From the NCBI GenBank assembly GCA_000969725.1, contig JXSR01S060446.1: 41,126 nucleotides of DNA; one strand, given 5' to 3'. Within the stretch, counting starts at the first letter, position 1; the number at the start of each line of letters is the position of its first letter. The notes beneath the pieces were generated by a model that saw only the letters and a list, made by a program, of their open reading frames with translations, was not told the origin of the DNA and ran no database searches. This document shows, piece after piece, positions 13,377 to 25,361 of the stretch. Source of the DNA: Ophiothrix spiculata (Eukaryota; Echinodermata; Ophiuroidea; Amphilepidida; Ophiotrichidae). The position numbers and the translations under genes are program-made.

Positions 13377-14159
13377 ATAATTTTTTATCCACTCCGTTCA
13401 TAAATCAATGTAATTTAAGATATGCTGCCCAGAGCAGTATATCTCCTTATTTTGGAACGCAATTTCAAAACGGAACTCCAAATGAATTACATGTTGAAAT
13501 GGATACCAATAATTCCACAATGAAATCAAATATTACTTGCCAAATCAAAATCAGTCATTTTTCGGCAGAATAAGTAGGAAACTTATACGTGGAAAACAAC
13601 CCTCTAAAAATCAAGAATATCATTTATTGGAGTCCAAACAAAACCCTACTAAGCTACACTATATAAAACTCAATTACAACAAACAACCAACTCAACAAAC
13701 AAACAAACAAACAAAATGGTACAATAACAGACAGCAAACAAGGAGGCAATTTCATATTTTATTCACAATTGTGTCGCTATAATTATTAATGACAATGTTG
13801 CAGACTACACTGTGTCGAATAATACAATAATATAGCACCTTTTAAACAATATAATAAATATTAATGCAAAGTGCTCCTTCTTGTCTCATAACGACCGATT
13901 TTGACGGAAAGGTAGAATAAATCTCAATGCAATTTACCAAATGAATTCATCATATTGACAACCTGTTAACAGACACGTATATAATAGTGATGTACGAAGC
14001 ACGAAAACAGTAAATGCTTTCACATTGAATACCAGATACTTGCCGTTACCTTGAATTCACAAAAGCCCAAAATAGGTCACTTTACTATAAAAACATTTGT
14101 ACAAACAACCTTCTAGCATGTGAGTGGATTAAGGAGAAATTGGTAGCGTCTAGTAGGAC
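13377..14159. other. AT-rich noncoding stretch
   Basis: Short overlapping open frames (13295-13573, 13537-13782) are low-complexity and Asn/Gln/Lys-rich, with an AAAC/CAAA microsatellite near 13690-13715. No gene is supported. Confidence 0.4.
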
Positions 14160-14660
14160 ACCTTGAAGTCCGAGTTCGATAGTCCGAAGGCTCCCCAGTC
14201 GGATTTGTTTTGAAGTTTCTCTAAACGTGATTTTAAATAGCATGTTAGCCCAAATTTCAAAACCAACTTGCTTGTCTGACTATTAAAATAGATTGCTAGT
14301 CCGACTTTGTAAGTAGACTCAGTAGTTTTTAGAAATTTTAGAAGAGCTCGGTAGTCCAAATCTTATAATAAAAGTTGCTCTCTAATCAGAACTATAAACC
14401 AGCTCACTGGTCCAAATATCAAAACTGTGCATACATCAATTATACTTATTTCAAATTCGGACTAGCCAGCTGTTTAAAAAAATGTAAATATCGAGCCTTA
14501 TAAAGATTTGGATTAGCGAGCTTTTTAAGTTAAAAATAAATCAGAATTTCAAGTTAAAAATAATCAGAATTTCAACGCTTTGGAAAGAATATTTTGTAAT
14601 AGTTTTCCAATTGAATATCACGTGAGGACTGGCGAACTTTCGGAGTAGCGAGAAGTCAAA
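14160..14660. repeat. Degenerate minisatellite with orientation switch
   Basis: A loose motif around GAGCTCGCTAGTCCRAAT recurs. Forward copies lie near 14178 (GATAGTCCGAAG), 14300 (GCTAGTCCGACT), 14347 (GCTCGGTAGTCCAAAT) and 14400 (GCTCACTGGTCCAAAT). After about 14450 the complementary form appears (TTCGGACTAGCCAGCT, TTTGGATTAGCGAGCT). Spacing is irregular, 30-60 bp, with AT filler. The 69-codon minus frame at 14150-14359 lies wholly within it. Confidence 0.55.
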
Positions 14661-15901
14661 ACGGCGAGCAAACCTGTATCTGCTCAATTTTATATACCTC
14701 CTTTTCCCTTGTATATTATTACATATGCTATTGCGTGATAGCTAAGACAAGTTGTTAATATAGAAACGAAGCTAGCTTTCAGCACCATTTTATAAATGAC
14801 AAAATGGAATCAACTCTTAACATATGATATCCATATAGTGTATTAGGATGCAACATTGAGAGTATTCAGTCGTAAGTCGACTTCAATTTTACTTGATTGC
14901 TTTTATGATATATCTGATTTAAAAAGCATGATACATTAAGAGAAGTCAAAATTTTAATGCAATGTGTGTTGGGAATATCATTTTTATTCATTTAGTTTAT
15001 TTTTCCAGGAGCTAGAAGTATATTTTTGTACTTGATACTCATTTATGCATATGAAGTAACTTTTGCTCAATGGTTTTTTATAGTAGGTGTTTTTTTCAGT
15101 TGCTGAAAATAATAACAAAACAACAACAATAACAACAACTAAAAACTCTTCAAATATTTCGTACATTATTGTACGTTCATCAATGTACTTTGTTTTCTAC
15201 AACGTGTTTCAATAGACTTATGGCTTTATTTTATCTTTTTCTTTAAAACAGGTCAACGTTCTTTCCAACTTTGCAAACTAGGTATATTGTGTTACCACCA
15301 TACTTTTCCCTTTCCTTTATTTTCTCTTTTAAACAAAAGTGAATCCCAAATCTACAGACATGGTAGACATTATTTCATCAATAATTCACCAAGAGTGAAT
15401 AAAACAACACATTTTACTTGTACAATGAATATAAATTGATAAGTCTCAACACTTTAACCTCATAGGTAGATATATTTTGTAACACTGTGACAGGGAGTGC
15501 ACTTTAAATTTTACCTTAGCTAACAAATGGAGGCGTATACAAGTAGATCAAACTTTGTAATGCACTTTAAGATTTTCAAAATACAGTTGAAAGTTTCGAA
15601 GATTAGACAACGACAACTTTGTTGTTATTATAGGGTTAAGACTGTAAATTTCATGGAATTTTAGGACTCGGGGTTCTCGAAAATGTTTCGGGCGGGATTT
15701 GAGAATCCCGTTTGGTTCTTTCAATTATCATTCAAAACGTTGAAATTACAATACCAAGGTCGAATCGGACATGATATTGCGCTGAATCACCACGGCAGTG
15801 CCTATTTTGAATTTATGGCTAACGGTTACCATAAATACTGAGACGGAAAGATGTGTCTTCAATTTCAGCATTTCTTTGTTTAGAGGATACAGTGGTACGT
15901 T
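14661..15901. other. Noncoding stretch
   Basis: No gene is visible. A CAA/AAC microsatellite lies at about 15110-15140. A small hairpin with CGGGATTTGAGAATCCCG lies near 15692-15710. No function can be assigned. Confidence 0.4.
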
Positions 15902-16061
15902 TACTGTAAACGCCAATATTTTCGTGCTCAGTAATGTTCGCGCACAGCCGATTTTGGACCATTTTGCGCGTTTTTATTTTCGTGCACATGAACATTGGCC
16001 GAGTATAGACTTCCTTTGTGACAGATACAAAGTTAGCGCGAAAAATACCACTAATACAGTA
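15902..16061. mobile_element. 160-bp MITE with TACTGTA termini
   Basis: The left end, TACTGTAAACGCCAATATTT, matches the reverse complement of the right end, TACTGTATTAGTGGTATTTT. Pairing of about 28 bp continues through TTTCG.GCT. Open frames here (15798-16088, 16018-16203) are explained by the repeat and are not genes. Confidence 0.6.
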
Positions 16062-16542
16062 TTTGCATCTTGCGGTATGTTTTGTTAAGAGTTGTCACCT
16101 CTTGTTTATATGTTTACTGTACAACCCAGAAAATAAGATCTGCACACCAATATTCCTACTAAACCGGTTGAGAAAAATGTTGGTGTTGATATTATTAGCT
16201 TAAATTTGTGTATTGTAGAAATATATGGATCTACAGGGAGATACCGGACTTTGTATACTAGCCCATGTAATGGTGTCATCAGTCATGGAGCTCAAAATAG
16301 GGGGCGGGTGTATTCCGCAAAAAACAACTCCGAGTGCCGAGATTGGGTTGCGCGTTCAGTGCAAATAATACTTCACGCGAATGATACGCCAACCTACACG
16401 CAACATGTGTGTGCGTGTTTTTTATATTTAAGTATTATATTATAACAAGATGCAATACATCATCGGCAAACCCCTAAGGAATGTAGACCGATATGACATA
16501 CGGCAAAACATGGACTATGGATTTTCTTAATAAAATCTAGCC
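16062..16542. other. Noncoding stretch
   Basis: A 79-codon frame at 16206-16445 has no recognisable feature. Nothing is supported. Confidence 0.35.
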
Positions 16543-17793
16543 TTGCACCAAGGCGTCAGGCTGTGGACCTACTTCCATATTCCTGTCAAAATCTACATGA
16601 TCTGTGTATAAGTATTATTTTAATAATTCCTACTCCCAATGTTCATGGCACAGCCTGATGGCATACCTCCCTCTGATGTTGGTTTGCTAGGGACCAAGGC
16701 GTCAGGCTGAGGACCTACTTCCATATTCCTGTCAAAATCTACATGATCTGTGTATAAGTATTATTTTAATAATTCCTACTCCCAATGTTCATGGCACAGC
16801 CTGATGGCATACCTCCCTCTGATGTTGGTTTGCTAGGGACGCCTTGTTAAGTTCCTAAGTGGATCTTTCGTCAGCTCTATTCTCTCCAATGAAAAAATGT
16901 TGACATTTGCCTCCAGAAAAGAGGCAGCCAATAGAAACAGTCTGGCTGTGGGTGGTTGTAAATTTAAAACATAACAGGTAGGTTGCCTAGTTATAAATTT
17001 AGCTTAGAACAATTAGTTTTCTTGATATTTTACCAAACATGGGCTCCTAATATTAAATCACAATTTGCCTGCAAATAAATGATAAATATGTGAGTATTTA
17101 TGGCTTAACTTTCTTTACCAGTTTACTGTATTTATTCACTGAAACGCCCATGACATAGTGGATCAGTCCAATACACTTTCTTGAATTGCTCAAAACAGTG
17201 ACCAAAGCTCTGAGCCCCTGTGGTGTTATTACATCATCCTGTTAGCAACTTTACAAGTCTCAGTTGCTGTGTTGGAATCTGACTGATATACATGATATAG
17301 ATCATAGACACTTAGATTCAATGGCTTTGGGCTATCTCAGGCCAAGGTAAAACTGCAGGGGGTCTAATTAATAAACTTGACCGAACTTGGTGGTTTGTAC
17401 ACAGATTTGTGGAATTTGCCTGGGCAATCAATGTTTCTGGATGGTTATCCTGTAAAAATAAGTTCTGAATTTTCAATTTCCATTGGATTTTTGCTATGAT
17501 GTTTTTCATTCTTCTTTAGAAATATTAGGGGTTTGGTAATTAGATCCACAATCAGGAAAACATTTTTGTTTTAGAAGTGTAAGATTTTCAAACAGTAAAC
17601 ATATTGGAGGGAACATTAATTTCCAATTTGTTGACTTTTATGATTTCATTGCCTTGAAAAATATGGGATGAGGTGGGATTGGGTAATGGTAGTCATTTTT
17701 GTGGATTTTATTGTACCTTTTGAGGAAGACCTTCTTTGACCTTGTCAAATTTGCGAGGGGTTATGCCGAGGTTGCCCATACGGGCCTTGGTGT
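16543..17793. mobile_element. Possible non-autonomous DNA element
   Basis: CTTGCACCAAGGC at 16543-16555 has an imperfect inverted partner, GCCTTGGTGTAAG, at about 17781-17793. Base composition between them is less AT-rich than the flanks. No target-site duplication or transposase is visible, and short inverted termini this far apart could arise by chance. Confidence 0.25.
16547..16838. repeat. 146-bp tandem duplication, one mismatch
   Basis: 16547-16692 and 16693-16838 are adjacent and differ only at one position (GGCTGTGG against GGCTGAGG). The unit starts ACCAAGGCGTCAGG and ends TTGGTTTGCTAGGG. The near identity implies a recent event, or an assembly artefact. Confidence 0.93.
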
Positions 17794-18104
17794 AAGTTAG
17801 GCCTATTGTTTAAGCATGGATAGTGGGAATTAACCTTTCAGAGAAAACTGTTCAAGCTTGAGAATAAAGAACAACTGAGACTTGGAGCAAGTCTAAATAA
17901 AATCGTACTCTGGCAACTAAATGATAATTTGACTGAGAATGCGGCTATCGAGCCAGTAAAGTGTTGTTCTTTGCTTACGCACAATTTGGCGACAGATCGC
18001 ACGGCGGAGTCACCACGCACTTGCGCAGCGTTGGTCTAGGCATGGCGCCTGCGTGGCGCAATCCCCTAGCTTAGCCCAATTTTTAGGGTGCAAATAGACA
18101 AGTT
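17794..18104. other. Noncoding stretch, locally GC-richer
   Basis: About 17990-18070 is rich in GC and CpG compared with its surroundings. No gene or RNA could be recognised. Confidence 0.4.
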
Positions 18105-18554
18105 TCATATCTGGATTTTTTTTAAATCTATGAATGAAATCATTATATAAACAAGGTCTGAATTTGTTTGGAGTAGGAGACGACTGCAAAGTTTTTGGGA
18201 AGAAGATTGGTACTGCTCTGCTGTTCTGCGTTTTTGGCAATTATCGCGGGAGAAATTCTGCTCCGTCTGGAGAAGAAATAGCAGCTCAAAGTGCATTTCA
18301 GAAATAAGAGTCTTGATCAATAAATTACCGTATATGTCAGAGGTTACCAACGTTGGTCTACCCAACAAACCATTGAATGTAAAGTAAAACTGATAATTGT
18401 TGAATCTGCAGAGAGAGATGACATAGCCAAAGAGTGTCATAATGGAATTGGACTTATAAGTCTCGAAGTTACATGCTACCCACAACGTAATTTCAAAATC
18501 TCTCGTAAACAAATTTAAGACGTACAAAACTGTGTTTTCATTGTACAAATTCAA
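18105..18554 (-). CDS. Unrecognised 149-codon open frame (doubtful)
   Basis: This is a minus-strand frame of 149 codons, unusually long for DNA this AT-rich. The product is rich in Phe, Leu, Asn and Tyr and ends in a Lys-Ile tail. There is no signal peptide, no convincing membrane helix pattern, no repeat and no motif I know. A second minus frame (18010-18240) overlaps it. It could be a chance frame, a transposon remnant or a single exon; I assign no function. Confidence 0.15.
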   Translation of the reverse strand: MNLYNENTVLYVLNLFTRDFEITLWVACNFETYKSNSIMTLFGYVISLCRFNNYQFYFTFNGLLGRPTLVTSDIYGNLLIKTLISEMHFELLFLLQTEQNFSRDNCQKRRTAEQYQSSSQKLCSRLLLQTNSDLVYIMISFIDLKKIQI

Positions 18555-20092
18555 TATAAAGGGGTGCGAACTTTTATGTAAAGGAAGCTGATTTAATTAT
18601 ATGTTTAAACATTGATAAAAATAAGACTTTCAAGACCCTATTGAATTAATGCATGTCAATTTCAAACAAGTTATTGAGTTGTAAAAAAAGAACATTTTAT
18701 CGATACTGTAAACATTGCTCTGGTTTAGATAAATTATATTAAGCTTTTATTCTTCACGTAGATGAAAATAAAAATCTCTTCCTAATCTAATTCAGATGTG
18801 TTTTTAGAGTGTTAAAAGAAAAAGGTTGTTTGTGAAAGGTTCCAGCGAAAAGTACAATGTTGTCGATCCGACATTTTCACCCATTACTTGAGTGGATAAA
18901 TCAAGCAGCAATTAACATCAAGTGGTAATAAAATTGAATGTCAGTTCATGGTATTGTTTTAAGACACAGGTGTTTTGACCAAACTTTCTATGGTAAATAA
19001 GCTTGTTATCTGAAGTTATCCATGCGTAGAATTGGGCGGGGTTACGACAAAATGTAATGCTCATTTAGATAATTATTAGGTACAAAATGAGTGTGCAAAA
19101 TAAGGGAGAATGATCTAAATCAACTTCTCCCCGGGCCTCTTATAGTAAATTCAACTCATATGTGCCCCATCCATTCTTAAAGAGGTAATCTCATTCAATC
19201 AGGAACAGGGATTTAAAGCAAATTTTAAAAGACCCATCAAATCAGTAGTTCAATCACTAGCGGATTGATTTGTTATTGATATTATGGTCAGACAAAATCT
19301 ATAGTTACTTTATTATTAATCATTTTTTCTCATGTCTACGAAAAATCAAAATTGTATTATTTATTTTGAAAGTCATACTGTTTAGATGGATTATTGAACA
19401 GGGCTTTTAAATACCCACTTTCATCTTATTTTCTAGGGCCGCATCTTTGTTTAGCATTTTACCAATAACTGTATGTCACCATATTTCACATTCGGTGCAC
19501 TTATTTATCTTTAAACATGACATGATGTTGACAAACATCTAATTATTGGATGGCCAACAGTTTTGGGGACAAGACCTTTTGAGAGCTTTTCATAAAAGCT
19601 TTATCCCTCTCAGGAATGATTGGTTGCGTCCAAAACTCTAGGGGAACACTCACAACGACGCGGACAGATTATAGCAATATTTACACGAGGTATATTCAAC
19701 AGGATACTATTTGTACTGTTCAATTCTAGATGAAATGCGTGTTTGTATTAGCCAGGCAGATACGTATCGGGCTTGACTAAAAGTATCATTTAGTAAATCA
19801 TGTGACACTGTAGTTTAAGGTGGAGTCATTACTTGGAATGTATACTGTTTCGAACCAACCTCACAAAATGTCTCCAAAAAAAACCCCGAAAATGTTCTTT
19901 GTTTTTCAAATATTTGAATTTTCCATATTCTATGTCATCCCACAAAAGGTTACCCTTTATTTAGTAATTTTTATTATTTAAACTCTTTACTTACGACTTT
20001 CTGCTTTTGTCGGCTATTTTTAAATGGTAACCTTTGTCATCATGGTCATGATTGTCAGATTATGTCACACTGATGTTTACTTTTCTCAACTG
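18555..20092. other. AT-rich noncoding stretch
   Basis: No coding stretch, RNA gene or clear repeat was recognised. Confidence 0.4.
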
Positions 20093-21312
20093 TCAAGGAA
20101 AGACGTGGGAAATTTGTTTTACCAGTTGATATTTCTCAAAAAGTACCATGACAAGTCTCTTTTACTTTAAATAAAATGAAATGTTAATGTGTTTGTAAGA
20201 CAATATCTGACATTTATTATCCATCTTCCTACACGCTGTATACGCAACCTATAATAGCATCGTACTTAAATAACCAAAATGTATTTTTCTTTATTTTTGT
20301 TCGATAATGGGGGTCCTCTTTTATTCAAAATCTGTATTCGTGAATTTTGTTTTTGTCGATAAGTTATAACATTTATTAGAATGTATCATGTGGTTGTGTC
20401 AACCAAAAATCCCAAGGGGATTCTCACATTAGGTTGATATACGGGTATAATAATTAATAATAATAATGGCATTTTTATAGCGCCTTTTACCGAAGATACA
20501 AAGCGCTCATGATTCGCTGCAGGTAAATCGTCACAACCATTTGACTTCACTTAAAAGTGTTTTCGTAGAGCACATTCTATCGGTACTTCGGCTGTAATAT
20601 TCACCCTTTGTGCAGCTTCCCATAACCTGGGTGGAGGCAGACTCAGATGGACAAATCTAGTGATAGTTTTAGATGCAGGAGGAAGACCGGAGTACCCGGA
20701 GAAAAACCTACGGAAGCGAGTATGGACTGTAAACCAAATGCACATACAGCGCCGGGGCCAGGAATCGAACCCAAGACACCCGAAACTTATTGGTGCAAAG
20801 CGAGGGATTTACCGCTACGCTAATCCGCTTCCCCACGACATATATGACACAGTTTGGGGTTTAAGATCGCCATTTTAGGTATATCGATGGGTGGGTTTTT
20901 GTCACAGACCTAATGCGCCCAGTTGGAAAAATTAGGAGTTTGGGGGAAAATTGTCTTAAAAAGCGTGCAATTTGGCCCTAATTTGGTGTTTTTTGCGGAA
21001 AATGGTATGGTGAAGGGTGGCAAAATTGCCTTTTTTCGGTAAAGAGAACGGTCCTTATCGCGAATTCTTCATGGCACACCCCCGTACAAATTTTTTTGAG
21101 ACCCCCTTCCATAAAAAAAAACCACTTTATATACCTCTGACAAGAAAAGACGTGGGATGCCTGTTATATCTCTGAATATTTTTCAAATGCGACTGACAAG
21201 TCTCATTTACTTTTAATGAAATAAAATATTAACGTGTTTGTTCGACATTGCTTGTCATTTATAATCCAATTCGCCTACACCTTGCATAAACACTATTAAA
21301 ACAGCGTACCAG
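20093..21312. repeat. Diverged direct repeats around the SINE region
   Basis: About 20093-20268 and 21140-21312 align in the same orientation. They share AAGACGTGGGA, TGACAAGTCTC, TTTACTTT, AATGAAATAAAAT-like blocks, GTGTTTGT and CGCCTACAC-like blocks. They flank about 870 bp that includes the SINE at 20450-20837. They may be an old duplication, or the two ends of an unidentified element. Confidence 0.55.
20450..20837 (-). mobile_element. tRNA-derived SINE, apparently full length
   Basis: Read on the minus strand, it starts near 20837 with a tRNA-like head: A box TTAGCGTAGCGG and B box GGTTCGATTCC (about 20765-20825). The body contains TCCGGGTACTCCGGTCTTCC, the core of a SINE type widespread in aquatic animals. 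It ends with GGCGCTATAAAAATGCC and an (ATT)n tail at about 20450-20467. Short open frames across it are artefacts of the repeat. Transcription would be by RNA polymerase III from the internal A and B boxes. Confidence 0.85.
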
Positions 21313-22264
21313 ATTTATGCTATCCCTCTGGTTTTTGCAATGTTTCTATTCTCGCGTTTTAGTGCAATATTTGTTTAACAAAAAATTATAAACAATAGTG
21401 TCATACTTGTATTGGATAATGACTTAATAAGTTAAAATAAGTACAAAAAAGTCTCCGTGTTGTTTGTGTATAATGCTACTTTAAAAGCTTGAAAAACTTG
21501 TTATATTTAAGAACAAATTTATTTGATACATTCAAATTCATACAATTGATAAATGTTTAAACATGTCGACTGCTTTATTACTGTCAGAATATGAATATAA
21601 CATTTTTGAAAGAAGCGCATGTGATTTATTTAAATATTTTATCACTATGAATTATATCAGACGTCATTTACAAGCTCAGAATCAATCAATCAGATCTAAA
21701 GGCACTACACTATTAGAAAAAAGTGTTAAAAGGGGATTATCTTTCATTTTACCAAAGGTTTTCCTGTTATTAATTAGTCATTTAATCAGTAAATGAAGAA
21801 GACATACATTTAGCCAGTTCAAATGTTCTGTCAGTGCATAACAATGCATTTTGTAATACGTAGTAAAACAATTTTGTTAACCAATTACTTATTCTATTCA
21901 CTGGAGTCCATAGGTATACATAATCCCCACTTGAGAAATTGCAATCCTTAACAATCCTTTTGTGTTTACACGATAAAAAGCACAACTAAAAACCTCTAGA
22001 CGTTTTTGCCCTTTTTTGCTTTCTTCGAAGACAATAGCTTCTTCTATACTTTGATTGACAGGCCTCTTCTGTGCGGTAAATATAATTCGATATTTCTTTT
22101 GTCATTTACGGTAAACTAAATCTGTTGTCCTTTAATGAGATAACTTACGACAAACTTAAACAGGCTAATTGTCGTATAATCAAATCTCGTTCATAATCAT
22201 AAGGTCAGATAAAGGAAAGGACAAGTACACAAATTGTAACAGCAAACTTGGTACGTATTTACAA
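21313..22264. other. AT-rich noncoding stretch
   Basis: Frames of 77 and 67 codons (21563-21796 plus, 21782-21985 minus) show no recognisable feature. Nothing is supported. Confidence 0.35.
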
Positions 22265-22475
22265 GCAGAGGATGACATAATTATGATATTATTATATAGT
22301 TCGTCCGAATCGGGAAATTGGAATTTGGCAAAAATAGCGACCAAATTCAAAATGTTGCTATAAAAGTTATAAACAACAGATTTTCGTTGAGTGTTTTTGC
22401 TAATAAAAAGAATAATGATAATTCTAACATACCCTGCAAGTTTCAGGCTCATAGCAGGCTCATGAAAACTAGCGG
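22265..22475 (-). mobile_element. Relic of the 32033-32609 MITE family
   Basis: This segment aligns in reverse orientation with about 32215-32420. Shared landmarks include CATAATTATGA, TTGGAAT/TTGGAAA, TTGCTATAAAA, AACAAATTTTCG-like blocks, TTTTTGCTAAT and GATGATTCTAACAT-like blocks. Both copies keep a partly similar translated stretch on this strand (motif pattern AIK-xNN+FS), but that follows from nucleotide homology and is not evidence of a gene. Confidence 0.55.
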
Positions 22476-22854
22476 GGATTGTGTAAGCAACCATAACTGA
22501 TTTGAAGTTTAGAAATTATTTTGCAAAATAATTTGCTGAAAAAATACCTTTAAAGCATAATTGGGACTTAAATTGGTTTCAATGTGATCTAAAAATAGGC
22601 ATTATGTTATTTTCACCCCCCAGTTTACAGGTTTACAATGGGTTACATTTATTATATTTGAATCAAAGGAGTTTCTTCTGTTGATTTATTACCAACCATC
22701 ACCAAATCAGTTCGTAACAGAAGATATTTTGTATGTATCATTGGACAGGTACCCGAACATCATCTGACAATAACACTTAAAATCAATATGGAATTGGCTG
22801 AAGGCCTCAAATAAGAATTACATCATATAAAAGCAATATGTGCCAAGGCTAACA

Positions 22855-23057
22855 CAAGAGCGTCATTGGAAACATTACATGACGCTCTCATTTCATTGAA
22901 CTCATTCATCACGAATCAATTTAAAATGCCCAATCGGCACATGGTAAAGGTATCGTGCACATGGTCAGTCAGCTTCACTTATCTTGTCACCGTGAGTTGT
23001 ATAGCGGTATGGAATAAGATGTCCATTGATATTGGCCTTGGACACCGAAAATAACAC
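22855..23057 (+). repeat. Dispersed ~190-bp repeat, copy 1
   Basis: This is the first of four copies (others near 25905, 27655 and 32835). Landmarks are CATTTCATT-AACTCATTCATC, AATCGGCACATGG, GTGCACATGGTCAGTCAG and ATTGGCCTTGGACACCG. A frame of 62 codons is open here (22866-23054) and ends at the same stop as in the 27655 copy, but the two differ mostly by amino-acid-changing substitutions. Confidence 0.8.
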
Positions 23058-23239
23058 ATTTTTGCCATATTACATATATGTCATTCTCGGTTTTGATTTT
23101 TCGTTAAAGGTTGGTTGTCAAAATTTAGAAAACCCGGTTTTCAGTGTAATATAAAAGATCATCACTAAAATAGAGTGGGAGTGTGTGTGTGTATATATGT
23201 AATTTAGATTTTCTATGCTTCAAGTTGTAGTTATTTTCA

Positions 23240-25036
23240 CTAGTAGATGAGATGTGTGAACCAGAAAAGATATCAAATGCATTTAATGACTTTTTCGTCT
23301 TTTCGTCAACATCGGGTCTAAGTTAGCATCAAACAGTTGTACCACATCAACTCAAAGTTTCCAAGGTAATTCCAATATATAAAAAAGATGATGCAGAAGT
23401 ATTTTCAAACTATAGACCGGTGTCTGTTCTTCCATGTTTTTCAAAAATACTCGAAAGGTTAATGTTTAATAGGTGTTCGGATTTTATAGATAAGAATATG
23501 ATATTGAATAAAAAACAATTTGGATTTAGACCCAACCATTCAACTCAAATGACAATTATTGAACTTGTTGACAAAACAACTAAGTCAGTAGAACCAAATG
23601 AAAGTACACTAGGTATTTTTCTTGACCTATCTAAGGCCTTTGATACCATTGATCACAGTATATTAATACATAAACTTGAGCATTATGGATTCAGGGGTAT
23701 CGTATTAGAATGGTTTAAGAGTTATCTCGAAAACAGAAAACAATTTGTCCGTTATCAATCTTGTGATTCGGAATTTAAATGTATCACATGCGGAGTCCCA
23801 CAGGGATCAATATTGGGACCATTATTATTTATACTTTATGTAAATGATATAATATCTAGTTCCTCACTTTTTGACATAATATTATTTGCAGATGATACTA
23901 CTTTGTTGTATGCCAATCCAGATATTGCTTTAAAAATGAGTAAAAAATCAATGAAGAATTAGACGAGAAAAATAATTGGTTTAGAGCTAACAAACTGTCT
24001 ATAAATGCCAACAAAACAAAATATATAGTTTTAGGAACTACTCATCTAACTAATAAGTACACTGATATAAGTTCAGAACTACTAGAAGATACTCCTGACA
24101 TACAAAGCAAATCTTTAAACGAAACTAAAAAACAAATCAATGTTATTCTGAACGACGTGTCGTTAAAAAGAGTAGCTCATACTTAATTTTTGGGAGTTAT
24201 AATTGACGAAAATTTGACTTGGAAAAAACATATTGACGCAATATCCAAGACCATCTCAAGAAATGTAGGTATGCTTACTAAATTGAAGCATTATGTACCA
24301 GAGTATATTTTACATTCTTTATATTTTACTCTGATATTGCCTTACATTAATTACGGTATTCTCATTTGGGGTAATACATGTAAAATCTATTTAGATAAAG
24401 TTATTAAATTACAAAAATAGGCTATCAGAACAATTTCATGTGAGCATTATAGAGCCCACACAGAACCATTGTTAAGAAAACACAATGTTTTAAACATATC
24501 TGATACATTTAATTTGGAACTAGGTATTTATATATACAAACATCAAAGAAAGCGCCTCCCAAGTATATTTTCAGACTATTTCATTAAAAATAACCAAATT
24601 CATAAGTATCAAACTAGAAGCGCTTCAGATTATAGTATCAACAAAACAAAGAAAAAAATTCTGATCGTGCAATTCGCACAACAGGACCGATTTTATGGAA
24701 TACTCTTGAAACAAATCTAAAACAATGTAAATCAGTCAAAAACCTTTAGAAAAACTTATAAATCCAACATGATTGCCAATTATGATTTTTGTTGACTTTG
24801 GTGCACCCTTCCCCTTTATGTGCTTTGTTTGGTTTTTGTAGATGTATTGTATCCCTTTTTGTATTTTTTTTTGTGTGTGTGTATTTGAAACCTTGTTTTT
24901 CAGGGGATGGTCCCTACGGGCCTTTTTGGCCTTTTGATCATTCCAGCAATATCATTGTCATGTTATTTTTTTATTGTTTTTTATAGTATATTTATGTATG
25001 ATATTGTGAATAAAGTGATTTGATTGATTGATTGAT
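23240..25036 (+). mobile_element. CR1/L2-like LINE, 5'-truncated and decayed
   Basis: This is a non-LTR retrotransposon that would copy itself by target-primed reverse transcription. A fragment of the linker before the RT domain (NAFNDFF, then NIGSKLASNS in a shifted frame) lies at 23240-23335. After an internal deletion the RT follows: SKVIPIYKKDD and NYRPVS (about 23370-23430), FGFRPNHST, the palm motif LDLSKAFDTIDH, GVPQGSILGPLLFILYVNDI and the catalytic FADDT (near 23890). A frameshift lies near 23945 and in-frame stops at 24184 and 24418. The C-terminal part carries LGVIIDENLTWKKHI, then RTTGP-LWN and FRKTYKSN. A 3' UTR of about 240 bp ends AATAAAGTG and a (GATT)n tail at 25013-25036. 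The whole 5' half with the endonuclease is absent. Confidence 0.9.
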
Positions 25037-25087
25037 GAATCATCTAAATTACATCTGGTTTTTTTAAACATATTTGTAGGGAATTAC

Positions 25088-25321
25088 TAAAATCATTATC
25101 AGGAATTTTGCGACACAGTTTGATGTCCTAGCAGTTTTTTGCCCTTTTCTCAATAAGTGCAAAATGGATACAAGCCGTTTTGCAAGTCAACTCTTCATAT
25201 AATGTATGTATGACTACTTCTAAGAGTTACAGTAACTTGTAAAATCATTATCAGGAATTTTGCGACACAGTTTGATGTCCTAGCAGTTTTTTGCCCTTTT
25301 CTCAATAAGTGCAAAATGGAT
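25088..25321 (+). repeat. 82-bp perfect direct repeat pair
   Basis: 25088-25169 and 25240-25321 are identical (for example TTTTGCGACACAGTTTGATG), separated by 70 bp of unrelated sequence. Following copy 1, AAGCCGTTTTGCAAG resembles sequence in unit A (about 29150) and unit C (about 39115), which hints that this is a relic of the same array. Confidence 0.9.
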
Positions 25322-25361
25322 GTATTGACATAAGTACTTATTGTAAATTAGTTACATATTT

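Noticed and set aside
20660-20878. 72-codon frame containing QESNPRHP
   Set aside because: It is a translation of the tRNA-derived SINE, a common false protein prediction.
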